Positions 1-10,857 of a stretch of 64,000 bases of DNA are shown here, piece by piece. This stretch comes from Haliclystus octoradiatus (Eukaryota; Cnidaria; Staurozoa; Stauromedusae; Haliclystidae): the NCBI GenBank assembly GCA_916610825.1, contig OU744447.1, positions 5,959,402 through 6,023,401 of the forward strand, given 5' to 3'. The notes below the pieces were generated by a model. It searched no databases, was not told where the DNA came from, and saw only the letters and a list, made by a program, of their open reading frames with translations. The stretch's first letter is position 1, and each line of letters starts with the position of its first letter. A program made the translations under genes and the position numbers.

Positions 1-215
1 ATCTGTAATGCTCAGTCTGATTATATTCAAATAAATGTCATACATATTACAGCCTACCCTGTATATTTACTCAATTATTTCTTCTTCTGTTAACGTAAAA
101 AAGACATAAAATTCATTTGAATCAGAGTTCTTTTGTTAAGTTTGATGTAAAGTTGTTAACTATAATAGACACAGTGAAGTTGTTTGAGTTTGCCTTATGA
201 ACTTCAAGCAGATAT
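1..215. other. AT-rich intergenic DNA
   Basis: No open frame, splice pair or repeat structure was found here. It lies 3' of the PBK gene. Confidence 0.5.
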
Positions 216-440
216 TTAAAGGGGCAAAAATGACCGATGGGATCTACATGCTTAGAGTCACTTGCATGTTTTCATTGCGGTTGTCGTTGATATATTTTTT
301 GTTCCTAAAACTATGCTGGAGCTTGAAATTTGAAGCCATGTGGAAGTCATGACTGACATTGGCTGTTGAATTACGCTAGAAGCGATATTCAAAATTTTAA
401 GCTATTTTAAGCACCAAACGGTCAATGTTGTCTCTTTGAG
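216..440. mobile_element. TTAA-type MITE, copy 1 (diverged)
   Basis: The left end reads TTAAAGGGGCAAAAATGACC and the right end is its imperfect inverse (GGTCAATGTTGTCTCTTTGA). The interior has no coding capacity. The element matches the better-preserved copy at 34017-34223, which has TTAA on both sides, as expected of piggyBac-type insertion. Here the right TTAA has decayed to TTGA. That this is a non-autonomous piggyBac derivative is inferred from the target site only. Confidence 0.6.
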
Positions 441-546
441 TAGAATAATGCCATTGATGTGATATATTTTCCAAATAAATAGGCTAAACTAATTTTGATG
501 TCATTGATATTTGATAACCCTAATAAATAATTTTTATCTCCAAATC

Positions 547-2936
547 TTAGCTGTCATTGTGTAACTTCTGAATTTCTGGACTCAATATATCTTCAATTTC
601 AGCAGCATTTGGTCTGTCTGTTGGATTTTCATACGAGCACATGTTAAATAGATTAATTATGTACTCTAGATCTTTATTATCTGTACAACGTTTCGGAAGA
701 AGTGGTCTTGTACCAAGTAAATTGTAATATCTCTCATCGTTTTCATCAGAAAAAAATGATATGTCGTCAACCGATTTATTGTTGTCTTCTTCATCTGAAA
801 GGGTTAAAAATAAGAAATAAAACAATTAAAAAAAATAATAGGCCTAATTCTAAAATATGACGTCATAATCAGGGTCCGACAAAAACAAAAGTGGGGATCC
901 TGGGATCCTAGATCCCGGAAGGGTAGAGCAAATTCAGAAGAAAATTGATGTTTTTAATGATTTATTGGTCAAACATCAACAAAAAAATTCAGAAGAAAAT
1001 GTTGAAATGCCTCTAGGATCTCAGAAGGCGGAACCTTTTGTCGGACCCTGGTCATAATCCTGCAATTTGATTGGTTGTTTTTTGTGTTTCGAAATTTCAG
1101 AATTAACATTTTTCAAAAATTCCTGTCCAAACTTAAAGCTCAAAGCTGAAACAGAATAGGAAACTACAATCATTTACCAGCAAAAAGTCTCTATTTAAGA
1201 AAGACTAACATTATGAAGTTTCATTTGTGCCGAGGACATTTAGTGCAGTAAAAACATTGAATTGAAACTTAATTTTAAATCATTAATTCAAAATATGAAC
1301 AACCTTCCGCAATTTTGATTCCTCAAAATACTGTATATCATTTTTCTCTTGTATTGCCTGAGAGAAACATAGCCTGCAAAATTATATAGATTTCAATTGA
1401 ATTGTTTCATGCTTGAGAATATAAGGGTTAACATGTTTCCAGAAAAATTTTTGTTGGCAGCTTGAAACTGAAAATATTATCCCGGCCTCAGGGCAGCCCG
1501 ACCATACTCTGCAAACTGGCCTGAAATCCAGCAATGCTCATTTACTATCATATTATAAGGGTTCAGCGCAACACTTAGGCCTAATAACAATATTTGGAGC
1601 GCACTTAGGCATTTGGAATTCAGGGTGGCTTAAAAATCTGACGTATAAAAAACAGGTTTTGCAGTAAGATCCAAGGTAATTAAGAATGGTAGGCTACTGG
1701 GTATCCAATTGAACCGTCTTGAACAGGATTTAGGCTGAAGACGCATTCTATTGCCGACGGTTACAGTAAACAAAAGGAACGGACCGTAAGCGGCTGGCCC
1801 AAAGAATGCATTATGCGCGGCCCAGGTCTTATTGCCAATGAAAGCCAAATCCTGGTGTTATTTTGCGCGAGTGGATCACATATGTAGGAAAAATTTAGAT
1901 GTAGGCTCACATCTAAATAATCATGGAAATTATGTCATTTTTTTATCAAATACGGATAAAATTATGAAATGCGCGGCCAAGATCTTGCCCACAAACAGCA
2001 AACTTTCCAGTTTGGCGGCTAGCTATTTGGCGTCTTCAGTTAAGTTATTTTTATCTGGTATAAAAATTACTATCTAACCAGGAGAGGTGAATGCACTTAA
2101 AAAATGTTATAATTTAGGTGATATGATACCTTCAAATAATCAAATTTACCTTCAGAGTCAATACTATCCAAATGAGGTATCTTCAATGTCATCATTTCCC
2201 ATATAACAAGACCATATGGATAAATATCAGCTTTATCAGTGACTGGGCCATCTTCAAGTACTTCTTTAGGATTCCAGGGTTGAGTTCCAATATAATTATC
2301 ATTTTCATTTTTAAGATTACTGAAATCATTATTCAATTCCAATGAATGACCAAAATCACTCAATTTTATAATTTCAAAATCATTGGAAACTAATATATTT
2401 GCACTTTTAATATCACCATGTAATAATTTATGTGTATTATGGATATAATTTAATGCTTTTGCGACTCCCCAAGCCATTAATGTAATATTTTTTGATGAAA
2501 ATGATACATTATTGTCAATGTTATCTTCAATTTCATCCAAGAGGGAACGACCACATATTTCCATCGACAGGCAAGTGTCTTTCATTGAAGAACACTGATA
2601 CAACCCTTTGAATTTCACAATGTTAGGGTGATCAAGACGTTGAAGGATTGATGCTTCTACACGGAGTCTTTCATGCATGTTTGTTGAGTTTTGATTATCA
2701 TTTTCTTTCTCTTCTCCTCTGAGGCGAGTAGTCTTCTTGACTGCCCAAGGTGATCTTTCGTCCCCTTGTTTTCGTTTTCTTTGGAATCTATAGACCATAA
2801 CTCCTGTGCCATTACCAAGTTTTTCTAATAAAGGAGAAGGTGGTATAGTTATTGGAGATGGATGATATGATTTAATATCCTTTTTACGTTCTTTAATACT
2901 TTTATTTGGAGTTTGAAATTCATACGTGGCTTCCAT
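547..2936 (-). CDS. PBK: PBK/TOPK-type mitotic protein kinase, 2 exons
   Basis: This is a serine/threonine MAPKK-like kinase of the lymphokine-activated killer T-cell-originated kinase family. In vertebrates it is a mitotic kinase active in proliferating cells and testis. Exon 1 is 2936-2150 and exon 2 is 794-547, joined at AAG|GTAAAT and TTTCAG|AT in phase 1, giving 344 residues (human about 322). The start is the ATG at 2936-2934. Visible features are a Thr9-Pro10 site as in human PBK, a glycine loop at 41-46 (GNGTGV), the VAIK-type Lys67, helix-C Glu94, LLHGDIKSAN at 171-180 with HGD replacing HRD, and SDFG at 193-196. GTQPWNPKE at 218-225 matches the family's GTEPWKPKE region, and a C-terminal LGTRP...DRP block closes the kinase fold. 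The acidic insert after residue 262 is also typical. HGD is characteristic of PBK, while this protein keeps a full DFG where human PBK has DVG. The vertebrate C-terminal PDZ-type tail is not seen. The 1,355-bp intron carries a MITE. Confidence 0.93.
870..1050. mobile_element. hAT-like MITE with perfect 8-bp target duplication
   Basis: This 181-bp element lies in the PBK intron. It has 15-bp terminal inverted repeats (CAGGGTCCGACAAAA) and is flanked by exact 8-bp direct repeats GTCATAAT at 862-869 and 1051-1058. Eight-bp duplications with CAG-starting ends are typical of hAT transposons. The interior has no ORF but contains a short duplicated stretch (ATTCAGAAGAAAAT at about 930 and 987). A degenerate relative lies at 32885-32964. 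Confidence 0.88.
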
Positions 2937-3363
2937 TTTGGAAATTTATCGTTGAAATGTTTTTTGAACATTGCGCGTTAATGACACGTGACCCTTGTTC
3001 GAATTGTCAACAAAAACGTGTTATTTTCACGTGGCTACAGATTCAATGATTAGATAAGTTCTTAACTAAAATTGTGATCAACTTATTTAATTAAATTTAA
3101 TACAATATTTCATAAGCTACTACTCGGTGTATGGATAATTGGCTATTATGTATGATCGAATATACTGTATTGCATGTCTTCATTATACAAATTATCAAAT
3201 GATCAAATCAGATTTACATCACTGGGAGTCGTATGCTGAAGGTCTGACAATTTACAGGGTATTTTTTTTTTGCCTAGGCTTGTACTTCAATTTTTACATC
3301 AATTGTTCCTAAGCTGGCATATTAATGATGTACTGATATTTTCAAGTTTAAATGTTCTTGGCA
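2937..3363 (-). promoter_or_regulatory. PBK upstream region with two CACGTG boxes
   Basis: The sequence just upstream of the PBK start holds two palindromic E-boxes, CACGTG at 2985-2990 and 3028-3033, about 50 and 92 bp before the ATG. No TATA box is obvious. Their use as a promoter is inferred from position only. The rest of this stretch is AT-rich without features. Confidence 0.35.
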
Positions 3364-3943
3364 CAGTCAAACCTGTAGTAACTTCTATGCAGCCACCATC
3401 TGTCTATAGTGGTCACTCTTGCAATGTCTAAATAGTTTTTTCTATTGAAATCACCCTACCTTCAAATACCATACTCCATACAGTGGTCAATTTCTCTTCT
3501 TCTCATAAGTAGCTGTTATATACAGTTTTCTTTATAGTATGTTCTCTCGAATCAACCCTGTATATAAAGGCCACCTGCATATAATGGTCAATTTATCTAC
3601 CTCTCACAGGTGGTTGTTATATACAGGTTTCTCTGTACACGAAGTATGTTCTCTCGAATCAACCCTGTATATATAGGCCACCTACATATAATGGTCAATT
3701 TCTCTATCTCTCATAGGTGGTTGTTATATACAGGTTTCTCTGTACACGCAGTATGTTCTCTCGAATCAACCCTGTATATAAAGGCCACCTGCATATAATG
3801 GTCAATTTCTCTACCTCTCATAGGTGGTTGTTATATACAGGTTTCTCTGTAGTATTGAATCAACCCTGCATATAAAGGTCACCTTCATACAATGGTCAAT
3901 TTCTCTACCTCTCATAGGTGGATGTTATATACAGGTTTCGCTG
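3364..3943. mobile_element. CAGTCAAACCTG MITE expanded by internal tandem repeats
   Basis: The element starts CAGTCAAACCTG and ends CAGGTTTCGCTG, the same ends as the copies at 4587-4712 and 4873-5049. The right side is followed by TA; the left flank is CA. From about 3480 to 3940 the interior has become a tandem array of four to five units of about 95-107 bp. Each unit contains TTATATACAGGTTTCTCTGT, a 'CCTGTATATAAAGGCCACCTG' type segment and 'AATGGTCAATTTCTCTACC'. An apparent 62-residue ORF across two units is a by-product. Confidence 0.75.
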
Positions 3944-4586
3944 TAGTATATTTGATATTATGGCCTATGACCTGTGCGCAAAAATACAATCCTGATATAT
4001 TTATAATATAATTGAAAATGTCTAACTTCAGTGATTAATTATAACTCAAGAGAAGAAGAAACAACAAATATAATGACAAGAAAATATTATTAAAAGTTTT
4101 TATGATCCTCTATCGTCACCAAAGTGATTGGAAAGTCACTTCCATTCCTTTTCTTTGAATAATACATGCAACTTCGAAAATTGATTAATCAGGTTTACAA
4201 AACAGAAAAATCGATGCTCAATCACATCAACTCAATTACACTAAAAAAAAACACCAAATGGTATCAAGTAATGCTCTACATTTGTAACATCTATCTGTAC
4301 ATAGGACAATATTCATATTTTCCAAATTTCAACATCATCCAATGTTATAATTTGACTCATCATAAAAGCAGCAGATTTTCTTGCGTCTTGCATCAGGCAT
4401 GAACAAAGTAGCAGACCAGTTGCAAATTCAACACCTTAAACATCAAATTGCTTGCTTTGGGTAGAGAGGGAAACAGCGCATATCAGAGCCTAGCCCTTCA
4501 TGGAGAGAAACATAATTCTGGTTTCCTTTTCATCAAGGATCAGAATCAATGGATCCTTAAAAAAAAAAATCAAAAAATTTCAAATA
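3944..4586. other. Intergenic, no supported gene
   Basis: AT-rich sequence. The only open stretch (4166-4402, 78 codons on plus) has a random-looking composition and no recognisable domain. Confidence 0.4.
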
Positions 4587-4712
4587 CAGTGTAACCTGCA
4601 TATAACGACCAGCTACGAGAGGTAGATAAATTGACCATTATAGACAGGTGGCCTTTATATACAGGTTTGATTCAATAGAAAATGTTATTTTAGACATTGC
4701 AAGGTTTGACTG
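4587..4712. mobile_element. CAGTCAAACCTG-family MITE (short form)
   Basis: It runs from CAGTGTAACCTG to CAAGGTTTGACTG and is flanked on each side by TA, the target duplication of Tc1/mariner-type elements. Internal GGCCTTTATATACAGGTTTGATT is shared with neighbouring copies in the opposite orientation. It is non-coding. Confidence 0.72.
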
Positions 4713-4872
4713 TAATTGATTTCCTGAAATCTGTGCACAACTTGAACTCACATATACTCTAACAGAATATTTTATATTTCAAATAATGTTTAAAAAAGTT
4801 GGTCTGATATTAAAGGAGCTATGCAGACCGGCAGTCATTTGTGACATACTTCACCTGAGTAGTTATAGATTA

Positions 4873-5049
4873 CAGTCAAACCTGTTATAACGGTCACCTC
4901 TATACAGCGGCCACCTGTCTATAGTGGTCACTCTTTCAATGTCTAAAATAGTATTTTCTATTGAATCAAACCTGTATATAAAGGCCACCTGTCTATAGTG
5001 GTCAATTTATCTGCCTTTCTTGGCTGGCCGTTACATACAGGTTTCACTG
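4873..5049. mobile_element. CAGTCAAACCTG-family MITE (full copy)
   Basis: This is a 177-bp element with ends CAGTCAAACCTG and CAGGTTTCACTG, flanked by TA at 4871-4872 and 5050-5051. The interior repeats the motif 'GGCCACCTGTCTATAGTGGTCA' in two diverged versions, which is the apparent seed of the array expanded at 3480-3940. Other relatives lie at 29233-29410, 43577-43672 and 48060-48135. Confidence 0.8.
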
Positions 5050-5827
5050 TAGTATAAATGCATGATCTATAAACAACTCAATTTTGGCATGGTTTTCCAA
5101 TGTCATCAGAGCAATCAATGTCATCCACTTCATACCTAGATCCCAAATGTACACCATACATATTATCATGCACACCAAGCGGTTGATAAGAAACACTGGT
5201 GTTAAATATTAAAGAGATTTGAAAAATTCCTGTTAATTGATACATAAATATCAATCAATTTCCGAAACATTTTCAACATTTTCAACATTTTATAATGGTC
5301 AGATAATTTGTCGAAACGTTGTTCAAATAAAAATCTACTGTTGTCAATGACCATATATTCTGTAGCAGTTAATATTGATAGTAAGTCTAACGGTACAAAA
5401 CAAGGAGAAATCATAACCGTTTTGACACTTCCATACATTATAAATCAAATGAATTGAAAAACAAAATTAATGTACATACTATTAAAGCAACATACCTCCC
5501 ATACAAGGAACATCTCCATACTTGATCTGATCAGTTAAATTTTCCTGAAAAACAATAAAAACAGAATACTCAGTAATGCATATTTACTATATAATCTTTA
5601 GGCTTCTCAACAAATAAATTACTCCATTATTATAAAATATTTCAGTTGTTCAATAAGATAATAAGATGATAAAACATTCTCTAACAATAACCTTACAGAT
5701 ATAAATATCTAATTTCTTCCTCAGCAGAGAGAAAAAGCATTGAAAGATTGGCAACACAGCACTGATATCATTTTCTTGTTATACTTATAATCAATATATA
5801 TTATCTTGTGGGAGACCTTCATTCAAT
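5050..5827. other. Intergenic; possible Gypsy leader at the right end
   Basis: No supported gene. The stretch near 5410-5460 resembles one near 43425-43470, so it is probably repeat-derived. The last ~40 bp lead into the gag-like frame and contain TGGGAGACC, which could be a degenerate primer-binding region. No LTR pair was found. Confidence 0.35.
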
Positions 5828-6420
5828 GTGAATACAAGGAGCCAAATTACTATTACATCGAGAAGATCACCTGTTCACATTATTAGACCTCCTACAATTG
5901 GTGACCCCGCAACCAACAACGCAGCCGCTAATTCAATGTCAGTTGCTGAAGATGAATCTCAAAATCCAACCAGTCAACATATCAAACAACAAGATCGTGT
6001 TGTATTACTCAAGTTACCACCATCTCTACCTTTACAAATCATATTCTGGTTCATGCAAGTGGAGTGCTTGTTTGACCTGAAATTTATTACCGATGAATTA
6101 ACAAGATTTCGATACTGGTTGCTGAACTGCCGTCCAATATTGGCCCACTCATCGTTAGCACGGAGCTCTTCACATTAGCCACACCTTTCACGGATTTGAA
6201 GAACAAATTACTACAAATATTGCAAACAACTGATCAAGAAAAACTGGAAGAAACTCTTGGCACAATTTCGTTGAAGGGTTGGAAACCATCAGTCTGCTGT
6301 ATGAAGATTCAACAGTTGCTGTCTGCTTCAGGTATCGCACCCACTGATAATTTGGTAAAACATCGCTTGCTAAATGCTTTGCCTATTTATATATGTCTTT
6401 ATTGGAACCAAATAATTTAA
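5828..6420 (+). pseudogene. Ty3/Gypsy gag-like fragment, frameshifted
   Basis: The frame opens with a short basic N-terminus, then the gag signature 'VVLLKLPPSLPLQIIFWFMQ' followed by VECLFDLKFITDELTRFRY. This corresponds to the conserved LPPFWP...WFxQVExQF...ITxDxTKFxY block of Gypsy gag proteins. At about 6120 the reading shifts by one base; AELPSNIGPLI and the ATPFTDLKNKLLQ stretch continue in another frame, then return to the frame ending at 6420. No zinc knuckle, protease or reverse transcriptase follows. An integrase of the same class sits at 9987-10857, so this may be the 5' part of one broken element. Confidence 0.75.
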
Positions 6421-6604
6421 AACCAATATGAATACACAAATAGAAGGCATTAAAAATATGCACTTACACCATATGGAAAATTATTTACAATAAATGGTGA
6501 TGTTATGTTAGAAATAAATATAAAAATTTTTTTTTACAAAAAAAAATTAATTTAAATGTTATATTTTTCGTTATAGTTGATATTATTATACAGAAAATAA
6601 GATA

Positions 6605-7277
6605 GTTTAAGTATTACGTTTGAGTTAAGTATTTTAAGAGTTTCATTTTAAATATGAGGTATGATTTTGATGACGTCAACTCTGATGGTAGTGAGTTCCA
6701 ACTACGAAGTATACGATTAAAGTAGAAATGATGACGTATATTTGGATGTGCAGTTGGCAAATGAAATTTATAATTATGACTTCTAGTATTTGTCTTTATT
6801 TGAATAAGTACAGTTGGTAGCTGCATATCAATAAGGCCATGCACAACTCTGTAGAAAAACAATAGGTCTAGTTGAGCTCGTCTGGTTGTGAGTGTTGTTT
6901 TACCTAGTTGAGCTAGGCGTTCATCGTAGATAGCCAAGGCATGGGAAACAATGTGCAAATACTTGCCGTGTGTAGTACCGTTGGACTCTTTCTAATTTGT
7001 TAATATCTTTTTTCACGTATGGAGAAAATACAGTGCTACCATATTCCAGCATAGGTTGAACATAAGTTGTAAATGCACACACAAGATGATTTGCATCATT
7101 CCAATGGAGAGAGCGTAATAAATAGTTTGAAATTGCTAATGCTCGAGTAGAAATAATGGTGCAATGCCGAGAAAACTTTAGGTCTGGACTAACGTTTATA
7201 CTTAAGTCTCGGATACTTTTTGTAATAGATGGTAATGTAAAATCATTTAACGAATACGGAAATCTATTTACATTCAT
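6605..7277 (-). mobile_element. Non-LTR retrotransposon 3' fragment (end of RT ORF)
   Basis: On minus, two overlapping frames (7277-6921 and 6958-6614) together carry the C-terminal region of a jockey/CR1-type polymerase. The stretch LEYGSTVFSPYVKKDINKLE precedes RVQRYYTRQVFAHCF. In the second frame YDERLAQLGKTTLTTRRAQL and a ...RSWNSLPSEL... end follow, classical for the tail of such ORFs. One frameshift separates the halves. The element is 5' truncated and appears inserted downstream of the Gypsy gag fragment. Confidence 0.85.
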
Positions 7278-7814
7278 CAGCTATTGATAAGCCATACAGA
7301 ATTGCCCATGCCACAATTTTTGAAAGTAGCTGACACCGTTTTGGGCGCTTTCCGTAATGACACCTCCTATTTTAATAATCTTACTTTTTACCTACTCAAC
7401 CCTTAGATCAACATCTTTTTCGGGCTCCTGCACCAGTTCCGGCAGTTCGGTATCAACAACCACAATTATCCACAATAGTAATTTCCGTGTTCTGCAATAT
7501 TTCATTGTCTTATTTAATCTAATATTCCGGTCAAATTTACAGCAATCCCACCGGTTCAAATGCGGTCGGATTATAAACAGCCATACATTTTGTCAAATAT
7601 AGTCCAATTTATCTAAACTCTTGCAAATGATTAACTTCTGATTGCAGCATTACTACAATTCAATTAATACCAATACACAACAACAGTGGTGTGTACTCGG
7701 ATTGAATTTAAAAAGACTGTTCTATATCATTTACTGCAAAATGCCTAAAATAACTAATAATTCATTATGACTCCCCAATATCAATTATATTATTTCTCTT
7801 ATCAAACTTTACAG
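7278..7814. other. No supported feature
   Basis: There is an open stretch at 7357-7602 on plus, Ser/Thr-rich with no recognisable domain. The region lies between the LINE fragment and the first exon of the unknown family and may be Gypsy-derived spacer. Confidence 0.3.
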
Positions 7815-9986
7815 GCTCCTACATAAATGAAGACAGTAAAGGAAACATTGATACATGCTGCATTTATTTCCAAAGAGGAAGACCTGTCACATACAAAGAG
7901 GATAGTTAACTGCCTCTACGATACAGATTTCATTTCATTCCTGAAATTCTCAAATGTCAGTAGAAGATATTCATCACTTTGAAATTATTCGAAAAAAGGT
8001 AAGGTACGATTTGATTAAGTGCAGTATACGTGAGATTCTCATTCACATCTTTAGATTTCATAGGAATTAACAGTCAAGTCAGTTAAGTCAGTCAGTTGAA
8101 AGGATATTTTCAACACAATATATGAAATTGTGTTCCTTCTAATATCATTAATTAATTTGTTACCATTTGATAATTATTCTGTTACCAAAGCAAATGCCAT
8201 TCTTTATGTTGTGCTGTCTATGCTATAAACGAACGTCAAACTTGTATGCAATTTTAATTTCGATTTAACTCAAATGCATTCAATGAAATGCAACATAGAT
8301 GAATGCATCATTTTTAACAGCATTTTTTCTCTGACTTCATTTACTGCACTGTATTGTTTACAACAATTATTCTTTACCCAAGTTCTAAACAGATCACTGT
8401 CTCTACTTATCAAATGGACTTGTATTTCTAAAAGCACCATGCAATTGCATTTGTTAGTATCTAACTTTCTACGGCAGCTGGTTCTATCGTTGTTTAAGCA
8501 AAGACCTGCAATGGAGTAAGTGCTCATTTATAAGTCGAACTTACAACTCCAATCGAATTACTTCATTTAGCTAATTACACGCAAACAAATTTGCAGGTTT
8601 CAAATTAGAGCTATGTTAAAAAAAGGACATCATGCCGAAATGTAGCAACGTTTGTGTGGGGTTAGACAACTTCATCCACAAGACGTTAAACGCGAAAGTC
8701 AACGCTTCAAACTGGTTGGAGATATGCTTCATGTTAAAGAATATCAGAAAAAGATGGCATCCACAAAGGACAGATATGGGAACAATTGGAAAGGTTCATC
8801 TCCATATAAAAGAATGGTGTATTTAAGGTAATTTCAAATTGCACCATCCTCACATCAATATGATTACACCACAACCATACATTATTTAGTACAACCAATG
8901 TGTAACTACTTCATGGAAATGAAAAATATACTTTTTAGGTATAGTTTCACATTCACGAGAACCATGCAGGGGAATGCTCCTTTGAGGGTTACATTGTTTC
9001 AAGTTATCAAATCTTAGAAAAATAAATTATTCCTTGTTTTGCTACACAATTATAAATAAAAATCACAGATAACGCCAATGGACATACTGATGTCTATTTT
9101 GTAAGGGTGTGACATTCTTCCTTAAATTCCAGAACTTTAACGTCTCTTCCATTTTATGAAACTTGCACCCCCACATTACCCTATTTTACATGTTTAATCC
9201 CGGCACAATATATGGGCATTTCATTTGGTGAAAGCATAAAATAAAATATGTAATGATGTAAATAATGTACCGCCGGTCGAAGGTACATTTTGTGAAAAAT
9301 GGAGTACTGCAGACACAGCTATCAAGAGTGCGGAAAATCTGTATCTAGACTTGCAGACTTTCTACATTACTAACTGTTATGAATTCTGAGCATGTTTCCT
9401 GGCACTTTGAAAGGATGAAATTTGGTCATAGGCACAAACATATTTTATAGACCCCTGTTCGGTATACTCCACAAATCTATTTACAAGTTATCATTTAATA
9501 TTTGTCTTATGTGTATCTTTCAGGGATACCGATGGAGAACCCTTTATTTTGATTTGCAACGACAAAGAATCAGCACTTGCATTTATTTCATTTCATAAAA
9601 GACTTGTTGGAGCTGGTGTTGTCATCCACGAGCCAAAACCGGATGGTGAATTTCATGGCACCTTAAAATTTCGCCCGAGAGATGCTTTGTTCATAATCCC
9701 TCGTCCAAAAGCTAAAAACGTTTTAACCTTAACAGCAGAAAATGCTGAAGATGGAAAGTTTATTCCATTTTCTTATGTCGGAGATATTACCTTCCTCAAT
9801 CCTCTGATAGTGGCACTCTGCCCTGCCCTTGTATGCAATGGTTGCCATGATTTAGGCAAATGTTGGTCCGTGTCCAATGGCAATAAAGGGTTACCACGTC
9901 TGGGGCTGGTGACAGAGATTGTGTTTGGAACCCACATTGGAAGTATTTCTAGTGTCAGCGCATTGGAAATATTTGTGACCGAACCT
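7815..9986 (+). pseudogene. Unknown family, copy 1: exons ending at an integrase fusion
   Basis: I do not recognise this protein. Exon-like blocks are A 7815-7998 (TTTACAG| ... AAAAAAG|GTAAGG, one frameshift), B 8393-8515 (AACAG| ... GGA|GTAAGT), C 8597-8827 (TTTGCAG| ... AAG|GTAATT) and E 9524-9986 (CTTTCAG|). B to C and C to E keep phase (two bases plus one). C reads through a single TAG at 8643-8645. C is rich in Lys and Arg (VKEYQKKMASTKDRYGNNWK). E contains DTDGEPFILICNDKESALAF, a hydrophobic run with LVGAGVVIHEPKPDG, then CNGCHDLGKCW and the block GLPRLGLVTEIVFGTHIG...SALEIFVTEP. A diverged copy of the last block lies at 13397-13555. The E frame runs directly into a Gypsy integrase at 9987. 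A 66-bp open piece at about 8940-9005 could be an extra exon but lacks a good donor. Confidence 0.5.
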
Positions 9987-10857
9987 GTGACAAAAGTACA
10001 TCTTGATATTATCACAGTACCTGCATCAACTTGTTCCTTGACAAATATTACCACCACATGTAGATATGTATTAACCATGATTGATCGTTGCACGTGCTGG
10101 GTTGAGGCAATTCCGATTGTTGACCAAACTGCTCCTATTGTAGCTGAAGCTTCTGTAAGAGAATGGGTATCTAGGTATTCCGCATCCCTTTACGTCATTA
10201 CGGATTGTGGCTCAAACTTTGAAAGTGAACTCATGTATGAGGTCGACAAACCAATTGGATTTCTTAAGCTGGGAACAACTGCCTACCATCCCCAAACTAA
10301 CAGCTCGGTAGAGCGTATGCATCGCACTCTAAAATCTATTTTATAAAAACAGCCAATACTTCATGGTATGATACTTTGCCCTTGGCACTGTTGGCTCTTC
10401 GAGTTTGGCCAGATGATGATGGTATTTCACCTTATGAACTATTGACAGGATCAAAACCACTAATATCTTGTGTATGTATTGAAGATAAAGATTTATTAAC
10501 TTCTCATCATTTATCACAAACATTGCATTTTAAAACTGTTGAATTTAAACCATCTGCTAATAAAAGAACAATATTCGCTTCTGTACCTCCTGAATTATAT
10601 AAATGTCGGAGAGTATGGATTCGTGTTGATCGTCCATTTCGTCTTTGGAGGCACCTTACATCGGCCCATATGAAGTTATATCACGTCATGAAAGATACTG
10701 CGTCATCAAAAGAGGAGACACAACAGACAATGTTGCCCTTAATCGGTTGAAGCCAGTGGTTGAGTCTTCACCATCAACACCATTCGATGGTACTAACGTA
10801 TCTGATGAGAATATTAATGATGGTGATAATGACCTATTGCATCCAAAAGAACAGTAA
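9987..10857 (+). mobile_element. Ty3/Gypsy integrase core and C-terminus, decayed
   Basis: The sequence begins with VHLDI, continues YVLTMIDRCTCWVEAIPI, then VITDCGSNFES and TTAYHPQTNSSVERMHRTLK. These give the catalytic D...D...E residues of a retroviral-type integrase (IDR, TDCG, VER). One frameshift near 10340 moves into TANTSWYDTLPLALLALR, and another near 10640 into LEAPYIGPYEVISRHERYCV, the GPYxVI module, ending in ALNRLKPVVE. Reverse transcriptase and RNase H are missing upstream. The integrase shares one open frame with exon E of the unknown family. Confidence 0.88.

Noticed and set aside
5492..5545. Minus-strand exon-like piece (acceptor TTTTTCAG, donor GAG|GTATGT)
   Set aside because: Its phase does not join the open frame at 5202-5438, and that frame overlaps sequence repeated near 43430. 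I could not support a gene.
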